DNA of 64,000 nt from an uncultured Verrucomicrobia subdivision 3 bacterium (GTDB lineage Bacteria > Verrucomicrobiota > Verrucomicrobiia > Limisphaerales > UBA11358), in contig CAIQWB010000054.1 of NCBI GenBank assembly GCA_903875465.1, positions 1-64,000 on the forward strand, in the 5' to 3' direction. Every line of letters starts with the position of its first letter. The stretch's first letter is position 1. The notes under the pieces are model-generated. The model did no database searches. It had not been told where the DNA came from and saw only the letters and a list, made by a program, of their open reading frames with translations. The translations under genes were made by a program, and so were the position numbers. Positions 44,911 to 53,215 of this stretch are shown one piece after another.

Positions 44911-45168
44911 ATGAACGCATTTGTGCTCCGCCATCTCAAAACCTTGAAAATGTTGGGCGTGTTATTACGCATCGGCTGCTTTTCCGTGGTGAGCTGGTGT
45001 GGACCGGCCAGCCCGTTTTTAATTGTGTGGTGCCTGAACACGGTGGATGCCATTCGCCTGACGTGGTGTTCTCGCTTAAAACGCGATACTGCCTACACCC
45101 TTCCCAATGGCTTTTGGATTTTGGTCGGCCTTGCCGGCGTGCTACGCGCCCAACACTGGCTCCTGTGA
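44911..45168 (+). CDS. Small predicted membrane protein
   Basis: 85-aa protein with two hydrophobic segments, roughly MLGVLLRIGCFSVVSW and GFWILVGLAGVLRA, separated by a region with FLIVWCLNTVDAIRLTWCSRLKRD. The even spread of membrane helices and polar loops argues for a real gene rather than a chance frame, but I do not recognise the family. The ATG at 44911 is preferred to an upstream GTG at 44863. Its stop is 47 bp from the stop of the convergent hybrid kinase. Confidence 0.5.
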   Translation: MNAFVLRHLKTLKMLGVLLRIGCFSVVSWCGPASPFLIVWCLNTVDAIRLTWCSRLKRDTAYTLPNGFWILVGLAGVLRAQHWLL

Positions 45169-45215
45169 CCGCCGGCCTGCCAAACCCGGAGCCGCAGGAA
45201 GGACCACCGTCCCCC

Positions 45216-47213
45216 CTACCCTCGTGTTACCGGCCCTAACTCCGTCTCCTGACCGCTGGGATGCAACACCCGTGCCACGGCCTCGCCCAAGGCCTGTGCC
45301 GTCGTCGGTTTGTTTAACATCTCCCGGAAACCCAGTTCCCGCACCCGCCCGGGCGTCAGCAGGCCGCTGTACCCCGTGGCCAGGATCATGGCCAGCCCCG
45401 GTTGCACCAGCAATAATTCCCGCCCGAGACTGGCCCCGTCCATCAACGGCATCGTCAAATCCGTGATCACCAGGTCAAACGCCTGGGGATTTTCGCGCAC
45501 CGCCCGGATGGCCTCCTGTGCATTGGTGGCCATGGTCACGCGATAGCCGAGCCGTTCGAGCATGCGCTGGCCCAGGCGCGCCAGTACCTCCTCATCGTCC
45601 ACAAACAAAACATGCTCACCCGCCCCGCGCGGAATCGGCGGGAGCTCGGCGGCCAGCACCACCGGCTCGGCAGCAAAAACCGGGAAATACAAATGGAACG
45701 TGGTCCCCTCGCCGGGCTGGCTGTAGACGGTAATGGCCCCCTCGTGACTGCGCATGATCCCGTGCACCACCGCCAGTCCCAAACCGGTGCCCTCCCCCAC
45801 CCCTTTGGTCGTGAAAAAAGGATCAAAAATGCGCGCTTGTGTCAGGCGGTCCATGCCACAACCCGTGTCACTCACCGCCAGCAGGATGTAACGCCCGAGG
45901 TGCAGTTCGGGATGGCTTTGGATGAAATCCGCATCGGCCTCCAGAATGTTCATTTCCACCTTGAGCACCCCCGGTCGCGGACGCATCGCATGCCAGGCAT
46001 TCGTCCCCAAATTCATGATGGCCTGGTGAATGGCCGTGGCATTCGCCAGCACCGTGGGCGTCTCGGTCAGCTCGGTTTGGATCCGGATGGTGGCCGGCAG
46101 GCTCGCCCGCAGCAGCTTCAGGGCTTCGAGCACCACCTGGTTGAGTTGCATGGGCGTGCGCTCCGGTTTGTGCTGCCGGCTAAACGTCAGGATTTGGTTG
46201 ACTAAATCCGTCGCCCGCTGGGTGGCCACCATCATGCTCTCCAGGTGCTCCTGGATGGCCGGCAGGGCGGCCGTCTCCAGTTTCACCAGGTACAGATTGC
46301 CCACCAGGGCCATCAGGATATTATTAAAATCATGGGCAATGCCGCCGGCCAGCTGCCCCATGGATTCCATTTTTTGCATCTGCTGCAACTGCCTCTCCAT
46401 TTTGCGGCGCTCGGTGATATCGCGAAATGACCAGATGCGCCCATGGTGCCCGCCTGCATGATCCCGCACCGGGGCCGAGTAACGGTCCAGCAGCGTGCCA
46501 TCCAGCAATTCAATTTCATCCTGGCTGGTCAGTTCGGGATGCGCGTACAAAAAATTAATTTTAGCCAGGAATGCCGCCGGCGCTTTTACCTGGCTGGCCG
46601 CGAATTGCAATTGCGCCGCCTCGTCGTTCCCCGCCATAATCGGCGCGGGAATGTCCCATAGCTCGCCGAACCGGCGGTTTTGCAGCACTTTGTTTTGCTG
46701 GTTATCCACCACCAGAATGCCGTCAATGGAGGCCTCCAATTGGGCTTCCAGCAAGGTCGTTTTATAACGCAATTCTTGCTCGGTATGTTTGCGGGCGGTA
46801 ATGTCGCGGACATTACATTGAATCACCTTTTGCCCGCCCGCCTCATAGACATTGCTGACGAATTCCACCGCGATATTACGGCTATCCCGGGTGGTCAAAG
46901 GCAAATCTTCATAACGCACATAGCCATCCCTTTGCAAGCGTTCCAGCATGGCCTGGTTGCAGACACTGTCTTTGAAAGGACTCAGTTCCCCGACCGTATG
47001 CCCCACCATTTCTGCGTGGGTAAACCCCAGCAATTTTTCCAGAAACGGATTCACGTCGGTGATCCGGCCGCTGGCATAGTCCAGAATGAGGATGCCATCC
47101 TGCGCGGCCTGGAACAGCCGGCGGTAACTGAGTTCCGAGATCCGGCACGCCTGGTCGGTTTGGGCCGGGGTGGGCAGGTCACCGGGGTTCGCCCGAGGCT
47201 GGTCGCTGGTCAT
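45216..47213 (-). CDS. PAS-containing hybrid histidine kinase/response regulator
   Basis: 665-aa cytoplasmic hybrid sensor. A PAS domain (~28-145; YRRLFQAAQDGILILD) and a second PAS-like domain (~160-275; EASIDGILVVDNQQ, WSFRDITERRKMERQL) precede the HisKA H-box GGIAHDFNNIL with His ~294. The HATPase has NLGTNAWHAM (N), DTGCGMD (G1) and GEGTGLGLAVVHG (G2). A receiver domain (~535-655) follows, with Asp ~585 in DLVITDLTMP. No membrane helix is visible, so the signal is sensed in the cytoplasm. It has no adjacent output regulator. Confidence 0.93.
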   Translation of the reverse strand: MTSDQPRANPGDLPTPAQTDQACRISELSYRRLFQAAQDGILILDYASGRITDVNPFLEKLLGFTHAEMVGHTVGELSPFKDSVCNQAMLERLQRDGYVRYEDLPLTTRDSRNIAVEFVSNVYEAGGQKVIQCNVRDITARKHTEQELRYKTTLLEAQLEASIDGILVVDNQQNKVLQNRRFGELWDIPAPIMAGNDEAAQLQFAASQVKAPAAFLAKINFLYAHPELTSQDEIELLDGTLLDRYSAPVRDHAGGHHGRIWSFRDITERRKMERQLQQMQKMESMGQLAGGIAHDFNNILMALVGNLYLVKLETAALPAIQEHLESMMVATQRATDLVNQILTFSRQHKPERTPMQLNQVVLEALKLLRASLPATIRIQTELTETPTVLANATAIHQAIMNLGTNAWHAMRPRPGVLKVEMNILEADADFIQSHPELHLGRYILLAVSDTGCGMDRLTQARIFDPFFTTKGVGEGTGLGLAVVHGIMRSHEGAITVYSQPGEGTTFHLYFPVFAAEPVVLAAELPPIPRGAGEHVLFVDDEEVLARLGQRMLERLGYRVTMATNAQEAIRAVRENPQAFDLVITDLTMPLMDGASLGRELLLVQPGLAMILATGYSGLLTPGRVRELGFREMLNKPTTAQALGEAVARVLHPSGQETELGPVTRG

Positions 47214-47447
47214 AGGATGGTTTTATGCCGGATCCGTCGGCCAGCCAGGGCATCCGACAGCCCGGTCCTGAAGCCAGCCACCGCAGCGACAGCGTAGGGC
47301 GGTCAACCCGCCGGCGATATGGGGTGTTTACCCCATGGGCCGTCACCGCCAGCGGCCGTCCACCCTCCCGAAATATCGACTAATATATGCCAATTAAATC
47401 GCCCACCCAAGCCCGCCGCACGCTCATCCCCACCCCGCCTGCGGAGC

Positions 47448-47463
47448 GCGGCGTTCACGCCGC
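47448..47463. repeat. REP-like hairpin GCGGCG-TTCA-CGCCGC
   Basis: Perfect 6-bp stem with a TTCA loop, set within GGAGC...CTC flanks. It is a candidate dispersed repeat rather than a terminator because no T-run follows. Confidence 0.5.
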
Positions 47464-47781
47464 CTCAACGTCCAAACCACCTGATCCCGCCAAATGGATT
47501 GCCCATCACCGCTCAGGGTCCCCCGGTTGCGGAGCGACCTTGCCGCCCCGTCGCCCGGCCCCCCCTGCAGAACCGCATCCCCCTCAAAACCACCTTGTCC
47601 CGCGCCATGTTTACCTCCCTGCCGCCGCCAACTTGGTCGTAAAACAATGCAAAAATGACCTGTTTTATGCTATATGCTGCTCTTTAATAATTTTGTGCTT
47701 GGCGGGTGGCGAAACCCCGGCCGATGGCAGCCCGGCACGCCCGTGCCACCGGGCCAGCAGAAATTGTAGTGGACATTTTAC

Positions 47782-47808
47782 CCTCCCACATTAGTCTATA
47801 GTTGGGAG
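47782..47808 (+). promoter_or_regulatory. Inverted repeat and -10-like box before the FHA gene
   Basis: CTCCCA and TGGGAG flank a 14-nt spacer containing TATAGT (47797-47802), immediately before the FHA start codon. This could be a promoter embedded in an operator. GGGAG also lies in Shine-Dalgarno position. Confidence 0.35.
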
Positions 47809-47814
47809 CGGTTT

Positions 47815-48429
47815 ATGGCCAGATTACTAATCAAAACTGAGGGTTTGCCCAACCGGACGCTGGAATTGCGCCTCGGGGTCAACCGTGTTGGCCGCGTGCC
47901 GGAGAACGAACTCCAAATCAACCACACCACCGTCTCCTCCCATCATTGCGAGCTCATGGTCACCAACGATGGGGTTTATCTCCGCGACTGTGGCTCCACC
48001 AACGGCACCTTCCTCAATGGCGAACCCGTCCAGGAGGCCTGGCTGCAAGCCGGCCAGGAACTCCGCCTTGGCGATGTGGAAATGGTCGTGGAATCCACGG
48101 AAGTGACGATTGCCATTCCGGAATTTGAGCGCCCCTCGCAACTGCCCCCGCCCCCAACTGTGCTGCCCGATGGCACCCTGTGCTGTCCGCGCCACGCGGG
48201 CGTGCCGGCCATCTTTCGCTGCACCCATTGCGGCGAGGTGATGTGCAACACCTGCATTCACATCATGAAGCGCCAGGGCGGCGTGCCGCTGTTTCTCTGC
48301 ACGATTTGCAGCCACAAATGCGAGCGCATCACCGTGGCCAAAGCCGCCAAAAAAGTCGGCCTCCTGGGCTACATCCAGGAGACCGTGAAACTAAAATTCG
48401 GCCACTTCCGCCATCCAAACAAGAAATAA
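47815..48429 (+). CDS. FHA domain protein with C-terminal cysteine-rich zinc-finger-like domain
   Basis: 204-aa protein. Residues ~1-95 form a forkhead-associated domain that binds phosphothreonine: NRVGRVPENELQI, VSSHHCEL and DCGSTNGTFLNG are the canonical loops. Residues ~122-172 carry CCPRHAGVPAIFRCTHCGEVMCNTCI and FLCTICSHKCE, resembling a B-box-type zinc finger. A basic C-terminal tail follows. The combination suggests a phosphorylation-dependent scaffold, possibly reading Ser/Thr kinase marks such as those from the membrane kinase at 24-26 kb (inference). It converges on hemH with 7 bp between the stops. Confidence 0.87.
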   Translation: MARLLIKTEGLPNRTLELRLGVNRVGRVPENELQINHTTVSSHHCELMVTNDGVYLRDCGSTNGTFLNGEPVQEAWLQAGQELRLGDVEMVVESTEVTIAIPEFERPSQLPPPPTVLPDGTLCCPRHAGVPAIFRCTHCGEVMCNTCIHIMKRQGGVPLFLCTICSHKCERITVAKAAKKVGLLGYIQETVKLKFGHFRHPNKK

Positions 48430-48436
48430 CCCCGTG

Positions 48437-49453
48437 TTATTTCGCGGCCAGGAACTTGCCCGCCATATTCTTGAGCGCGGCAATCCACTGCGGGTGCTCA
48501 TTCATGCAGGGGATCAGGGCAAATTCCTTGCCGCCCGCCTCCAAAAACGTCTCCCGGCCGCGCTCTCCGATTTCCTCGATGGTTTCCAGGCAGTCCGATA
48601 CAAACGCCGGACAAATCACCAGCAGCTTTTTCACCCCGCGCTTGGGCAGAATTTGTAGTTCAAAATCCGTGTACGGCTTCAGCCACGGATCATTGCCCAG
48701 CCGCGATTGGAAGGCCACCGAGTATTTTTCCGGGGGAATTCCCGCCCGCGCCACAAACCCCGCCACCGTCTTAAAACATTGCGCCCGGTAACAAGTCGCA
48801 TGCGCCGGACTCGCCATCTCGCAGCAATTCGAAACCCGCAGGCAGTTGCATCCCGTGGTATCCGACTTGTACAAATGCCGTTCCGGGATGCCGTGAAAAC
48901 TGAAGAGCAAATGATCATAGCCGGCTTTTAACTGCGGCTCCGCACTGGCCACCAGCGCGGCCAGATAATCCGGATCGGCAAAATAAGGCGGTTGCACCTT
49001 CACTTTCATTTGCGGGGCCAGTTGTGCGGCCACTTCCTGCACCCGCACCACGGCGGTCTCGTAACTCGACATGGCAAAATGCGGGAAAAGGGGGATCAGC
49101 AGCACCTCGGTAATGCCCTGCGCCGCCAGCTTTTTCACGGCCGCCGTAATGGAAGGATTTTGATACCGCATCGCCAGTTCCACCGGCACCGGCACCTGCG
49201 CCTGCACGAGTTGTTGCACGTGCCGACTGGTGACCACCAGGGGCGAGCCCTCCTTGGTCCACACGGTGGAGTAGGCATGGGCTGACTCCTTCGGCCGGTT
49301 GATCAAAATGAACCCGACGATCAGCCGCCGCAACGGCCAGGCCACGTCAATCACCCGCCCATCCATGAGAAACTCATTCAAATACCGGCGGACATCGCCC
49401 ACCTTCGGCGAATCCGGCGACCCCAAATTGACCAGCAGCACAGCTTTACTCAT
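48437..49453 (-). CDS. hemH: Ferrochelatase
   Basis: Inserts Fe(II) into protoporphyrin IX, the last step of protoheme synthesis. The 338-aa protein starts KAVLLVNLGSPDSP and has YRYQNPSI-like pocket residues (AMRYQNPSI), SFHGIPERH with the metal-binding His (~187), and CPAFVSDCLETIEEIGE with the catalytic Glu. A cysteine-rich insertion (GCNCLRVSNCCEM ... CYRAQC) near 205-230 may bind an iron-sulfur cluster or metal. It lies 161 bp downstream of hemY in the same direction, forming a heme pair. Confidence 0.95.
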   Translation of the reverse strand: MSKAVLLVNLGSPDSPKVGDVRRYLNEFLMDGRVIDVAWPLRRLIVGFILINRPKESAHAYSTVWTKEGSPLVVTSRHVQQLVQAQVPVPVELAMRYQNPSITAAVKKLAAQGITEVLLIPLFPHFAMSSYETAVVRVQEVAAQLAPQMKVKVQPPYFADPDYLAALVASAEPQLKAGYDHLLFSFHGIPERHLYKSDTTGCNCLRVSNCCEMASPAHATCYRAQCFKTVAGFVARAGIPPEKYSVAFQSRLGNDPWLKPYTDFELQILPKRGVKKLLVICPAFVSDCLETIEEIGERGRETFLEAGGKEFALIPCMNEHPQWIAALKNMAGKFLAAK

Positions 49454-49614
49454 GCACCCAATCTAATAAAAGCAACCGTCACAATAAACAGGATTCGACT
49501 GGGAACTGCCGGGAACATCCGCTGGGTGCTTGGGTCAAGGGCAGCGGGCAACCGGCCAGGCCGGAGCCGTCTCCAACCGTAAATCCGAAGTGCCCCCCCG
49601 AAAATCCCGGCCGC

Positions 49615-50991
49615 TCAAACCGCCGCCAGGATCCGTTCCGCCACGTTGCTGCCGGACACAATGGAATCACTCAACGACACCCCGTCCCGGTAGCTACCGG
49701 CCAGAAATAGCCCCGGCGCTTTTTGTTCCACCTCAGTCATCCAAGCCCGGTAACGGCCGAAGCCGACATTGTACTGGGGAATGGCCCGGGGCCAGTAAAC
49801 GGCATGGGCAAAAGTGGGTTCGCCCCGCACTCCCAGCAACCGCCGCAAATCCCCGGTGACCAACGAATATAACTTTTCCGGCGGCAGCGCCGCGAGTTCC
49901 GGCTGGCGTTCCCCGCCCACATAACACGTAAGGGTGAGGTGTCCCGCCGGCGCCCGGTTGGGAAAGAGAGCCGAGGAAAAGATCGCGCCCAAAATATTAA
50001 AACCCTCCACCCGGGGAATCAGCATGCCAAAGCCATGACAGGGATGGGCAACCTCGGACCGCCGGAAACCCAGCACCACGCTGGCCACGGGCGGATACCG
50101 GATTTCAGCGAACACCGAAAGATCCACCGGCACCGGCGCGACCACCTTCAATTCGGCCAGCCGGTAGGCCGTGCCGGCGTAGAGGACGTGATCATGAGAG
50201 GCTTGCGCCGGCCCGGCCGGCGTCTGCAGGTCCACCGTCCAGCCCGCGGCAGTGCGCGTGAGTTGGGTCACCGAGGTGTTCAGCCGCAAACGATCCCCGA
50301 GGTGTTGTCCGAGGGTGTCGGTGAGCACTTGCAGGCCTTCATCGAACGAAAATTTCGGGGCCCGGTCCTTGGCCACCTCCCCGGTGCGCTTGCGCTCCCG
50401 GGCCCCCAGCATCTGGCCTTTGATCATGGAGCCATATTGCGCCTCCAAGGCGGCGAGTTTGGGAAAGGCCTGTTGCAGGGAAAGTTTGTGCGGATCCCCG
50501 GCATAAATCCCCGCCACGAGCGCATCGATGGCGTGGTCCAAAAACTCCTGCCCCAGCCGGCGCTGCACAAACTGCGCAATGCTCTCCTCGACCCCATCCC
50601 GCCGGGCCGGGCGAAACGGTTCCCGGATCAAGGCGAGTTTGGCCTTCAGGGTAAACAGTCCGGTGGTGAAAAAACCCAATTGCGTGGCCGGCATGGGAAT
50701 GGGCCGCTGGTACCGCACCACATAACGCGCGGAGGCCGTGGGATCGGGGTCGATCCGCCGCGCGGACAAACCGGCATCCCGGACCAACTGGCCAATTTTC
50801 GGCGACGTTTCGAGCAGGGTATTCGGTCCGAATTCAGCCAGGTAACCGTCCCGGCGGAGGGATTGGATCACGCCCCCGACACGGGGCGCAGCCTCATACA
50901 ACGTCACTGCCACCCCGGCGCGCTGCAGATAAAACGCCGCCGTGAGCCCGGTAATCCCGCCACCAATAATCGCAACAGATTTTGACAACAC
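49615..50991 (-). CDS. hemY: Protoporphyrinogen oxidase (HemY type)
   Basis: FAD enzyme of 458 aa that oxidises protoporphyrinogen IX, with oxygen as acceptor in known HemY proteins. It begins SVAIIGGGITGLTAAFYLQRAG (Rossmann fold) followed by LYEAAPRVGGVIQS and FGPNTLLE. The central SLQQAFPKLAALEAQYGSM and the C-terminal PGLFLAGSYRDGVSLSDSIVSG are standard for HemY. It is upstream of hemH; the two complete heme synthesis through protoporphyrin. It is divergent from the cardiolipin synthase gene. Confidence 0.94.
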   Translation of the reverse strand: MLSKSVAIIGGGITGLTAAFYLQRAGVAVTLYEAAPRVGGVIQSLRRDGYLAEFGPNTLLETSPKIGQLVRDAGLSARRIDPDPTASARYVVRYQRPIPMPATQLGFFTTGLFTLKAKLALIREPFRPARRDGVEESIAQFVQRRLGQEFLDHAIDALVAGIYAGDPHKLSLQQAFPKLAALEAQYGSMIKGQMLGARERKRTGEVAKDRAPKFSFDEGLQVLTDTLGQHLGDRLRLNTSVTQLTRTAAGWTVDLQTPAGPAQASHDHVLYAGTAYRLAELKVVAPVPVDLSVFAEIRYPPVASVVLGFRRSEVAHPCHGFGMLIPRVEGFNILGAIFSSALFPNRAPAGHLTLTCYVGGERQPELAALPPEKLYSLVTGDLRRLLGVRGEPTFAHAVYWPRAIPQYNVGFGRYRAWMTEVEQKAPGLFLAGSYRDGVSLSDSIVSGSNVAERILAAV

Positions 50992-51109
50992 CTCACTTTA
51001 AAACAATCCCCGGCAAAGTCCAGAACACGTCTTAATTGGCGATGGTGAATCCGGTGAATGTTGCAGTTTGCATGTTGCACTTGCGGGTCCTTCGGCCAAA
51101 CTTCGGGTC

Positions 51110-52552
51110 ATGGACTGGCTCGACCTGCTGAACCGTTTCTGGCCGCACCTGGCGGCGGGCTGCGATTTATTCGCGGCCGCCCTGGCGTCCGGGCACGCTT
51201 TGTTGAACAAGCGCGATGTGCGGGCGGCCACGCTGTGGATCGGGATTATTTGGTTCCTGCCGCTGCTCGGCACCGTGTTGTACCTGGTACTGGGGGTCAA
51301 TCGCATCCGCCGGCGGGCGATTCAATTGGGGGTCCACGCCACGGGTGACCGGCCGGTGCCGGTGGACTTGGGCGATTCGGAACCGGAATGCGCCCGGCAC
51401 CTGGCCGCGCTGGCCCGCGTGGTGGGGCGCGTGGTGGGCGAGCCATTAATTGCCGGCAACCGCATTGAGCCACTGGTAAACGGAGACGCGGCTTTCCCGG
51501 CAATGCTCGCGGCAATTGACGGGGCCAAAACTTCGGTGTCACTGGTCACCTACATTTTTGATAATGATGCTTGCGGCCGGCAGTTTGTGGCGGCACTCCA
51601 GCGGGCGAAAGCCCGCGGGGTCGCGGTACGCGTGCTGGTGGATGCTGCGGGCACGCGGTATTCCTTTCCTTCGATCATGCACCGGTTGAAGCACGCCGGG
51701 GTGACGTCAGCCATGTTTCTGCCCTCCTCCATTTTTGCGCCCTGGCGGGCCACGACCATCAATTTGCGCAACCACCGCAAAGTGCTGGTGGTGGACGGCC
51801 GGATGGCATTCACCGGGGGCATGAATATCCGGCAGGGCAATCTCTTGCAGGAGCAGCCGGCGAGCCCCGTGCAAGATTTGCAGTTTCGGGTAAGCGGGCC
51901 GGTGGTGACGCGGTTACAAGAGGCATTTGCGAATGACTGGGCCTTTACCACGAACGAAGTTCTCAACGGGGAAAAGTGGTTTCCAGAATTAAAGGAGGCC
52001 GGCGATGTAATCGCCCGGGTGATTTTGGATGGCCCGGACGGCGACTTTGACAAATTGCGCTGGACATTGCTGGCGGCGGTGGCGGAGGCGCAGACGGCCA
52101 TCCAGATTGTAACCCCCTACTTTTTACCCGACCAGGAGGTGGTGGCGGCGCTCAATCTGGCCGCGCTTCGTGGGGTGCGGGTGGACATTATTTTACCGGC
52201 CAAAAACAACCTGGCAGTGGTCCATTGGGCCTCCCGGGCAATGTGGTGGCAGGTGCTGGAGCGAGGCTGCCATGTCTGGCTCACCCCACCGCCCTTTGAC
52301 CATTCCAAGCTCGTGGTGGTGGATGATCACTGGGTCCTGCTGGGCTCGGCGAACTGGGACGCGCGGAGTTTGCGGCTCAATTTCGAGCTTAACGTGGAGG
52401 CCTATGGCCATGCACTGGCCGGGGCGATGAAGCAGATTATTCAGCAAAAATTGGCCCAAGCCCGGGAAGTCTCGCTGGCAGAATTAAATGGCCGGTCCAC
52501 TGTGGGAAAATTACGCGATGCGATTGCCCGGCTGTTCTCACCGTTTTTATAA
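51110..52552 (+). CDS. cls: Cardiolipin synthase (phospholipase D family)
   Basis: Makes cardiolipin from phosphatidylglycerol at the membrane. The 480-aa protein has two N-terminal hydrophobic segments (about ~10-30 and WIGIIWFLPLLGTVLYLVLG), then two phospholipase D motifs: NHRKVLVVDG near residue 220 and DHSKLVVVDD near residue 397, each followed by G(G/S)...N. The ATG at 51110 is preferred to one at 51068 because family members begin close to this point. It is followed by an AT-rich region and the HTH/zinc-ribbon gene. Confidence 0.93.
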   Translation: MDWLDLLNRFWPHLAAGCDLFAAALASGHALLNKRDVRAATLWIGIIWFLPLLGTVLYLVLGVNRIRRRAIQLGVHATGDRPVPVDLGDSEPECARHLAALARVVGRVVGEPLIAGNRIEPLVNGDAAFPAMLAAIDGAKTSVSLVTYIFDNDACGRQFVAALQRAKARGVAVRVLVDAAGTRYSFPSIMHRLKHAGVTSAMFLPSSIFAPWRATTINLRNHRKVLVVDGRMAFTGGMNIRQGNLLQEQPASPVQDLQFRVSGPVVTRLQEAFANDWAFTTNEVLNGEKWFPELKEAGDVIARVILDGPDGDFDKLRWTLLAAVAEAQTAIQIVTPYFLPDQEVVAALNLAALRGVRVDIILPAKNNLAVVHWASRAMWWQVLERGCHVWLTPPPFDHSKLVVVDDHWVLLGSANWDARSLRLNFELNVEAYGHALAGAMKQIIQQKLAQAREVSLAELNGRSTVGKLRDAIARLFSPFL

Positions 52553-52611
52553 ATTGCGGGAAACCGCCCGTCAAAGGAGTGAAGATAAGAGAGTTTTAGG
52601 GAAACTAGTTA

Positions 52612-52670
52612 ATAAATGTGCATAAATGTAATTAAATAATTGCAAATCGAACATTAACGATTAATTTAAT
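52612..52670 (+). promoter_or_regulatory. AT-rich promoter region with direct repeats and palindrome
   Basis: ATAAATGT occurs at 52612-52619 and 52622-52629, exactly 10 bp (one helical turn) apart. Downstream lie TTGCAA (52640), a palindrome ATTAACGATTAAT (52653-52665) and TTTAAT (52665), a possible -35/operator/-10 arrangement. The composition is far more A/T-rich than the surroundings. Confidence 0.45.
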
Positions 52671-52697
52671 AAGAAAAGCACACAAAACTACGATCAT

Positions 52698-53180
52698 ATG
52701 GAACCTAAACCAATCGATCAACCGGGCAAAATCCAATGGTTTTCCGTGAAAGAGGCGGCGGAGTACCTGGACGTGGGCGAACCGACGCTGTACCGGTGGA
52801 TCAAAGACGGCAAAATCACCTATCGCAAAGTCGGCGAGACGACCCGGTTTTTGCGGGAGGATTTGGCGGCTATGGTGGAGGTGTTTCACCGGGTCAAGGA
52901 CGTTACGATGGTCCGCGAGCTATGTCCGCTTTGCGGGGCCGGGGATTTGGTGGAGGGCCGGGTCGCGAGCACGGGGCTGAATTACTTTCAACCCGCAAAA
53001 ACCAAATTTTGGACGCTCACCGACAGCAATTTGGAAACCAAGGCGCGCATGTGCGCCCGGTGCGGGGCGGTGGTTTGGTTTGCCGACACGGTGAAACTGG
53101 CGGCGCTAAGGGTGCCAGCGGTGGCCAAGCCCAACCAGCCCTTGGCAGGAGCGGGCACACCTCCGCCGGCGGAGGCATAA
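52698..53180 (+). CDS. Excisionase-type helix-turn-helix protein with C-terminal zinc ribbon
   Basis: 160-aa DNA-binding protein. Residues ~14-62 form the MerR-like/excisionase helix-turn-helix: FSVKEAAEYLDVGEPTLYRWIKDGKITYRKVGETTRFLREDL. Residues ~76-135 have CPLCG ... CARCG, spaced as in a zinc ribbon. A Pro/Ala-rich tail ends the protein. It is not next to any integrase or att-like site, so it is more likely a transcription factor. It may bind the AT-rich direct repeats directly upstream, and may act on the MoxR operon that starts 36 bp after its stop (both inference). Confidence 0.85.
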   Translation: MEPKPIDQPGKIQWFSVKEAAEYLDVGEPTLYRWIKDGKITYRKVGETTRFLREDLAAMVEVFHRVKDVTMVRELCPLCGAGDLVEGRVASTGLNYFQPAKTKFWTLTDSNLETKARMCARCGAVVWFADTVKLAALRVPAVAKPNQPLAGAGTPPPAEA

Positions 53181-53215
53181 GCATTTCAGCGAATTGATTA
53201 ACCCTTTTATACATT

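Larger units (their letters stand above)
47214..47814. other. Non-coding C-rich region with REP-like hairpins
   Basis: About 600 bp without a supportable gene. It contains GGCGG-TCAAC-CCGCC around 47298-47312 and a perfect GCGGCG-TTCA-CGCCGC hairpin at 47448-47463, both resembling dispersed intergenic hairpins common in this phylum (recollection). The last 150 bp are A/T-richer and should hold the promoter of the FHA gene. Confidence 0.5.

Noticed and set aside
52698-53180. Excisionase-like gene as evidence of a prophage or integrative element
   Set aside because: No integrase, att duplication, tRNA target or phage genes lie near; the zinc-ribbon fusion favours a chromosomal regulator.
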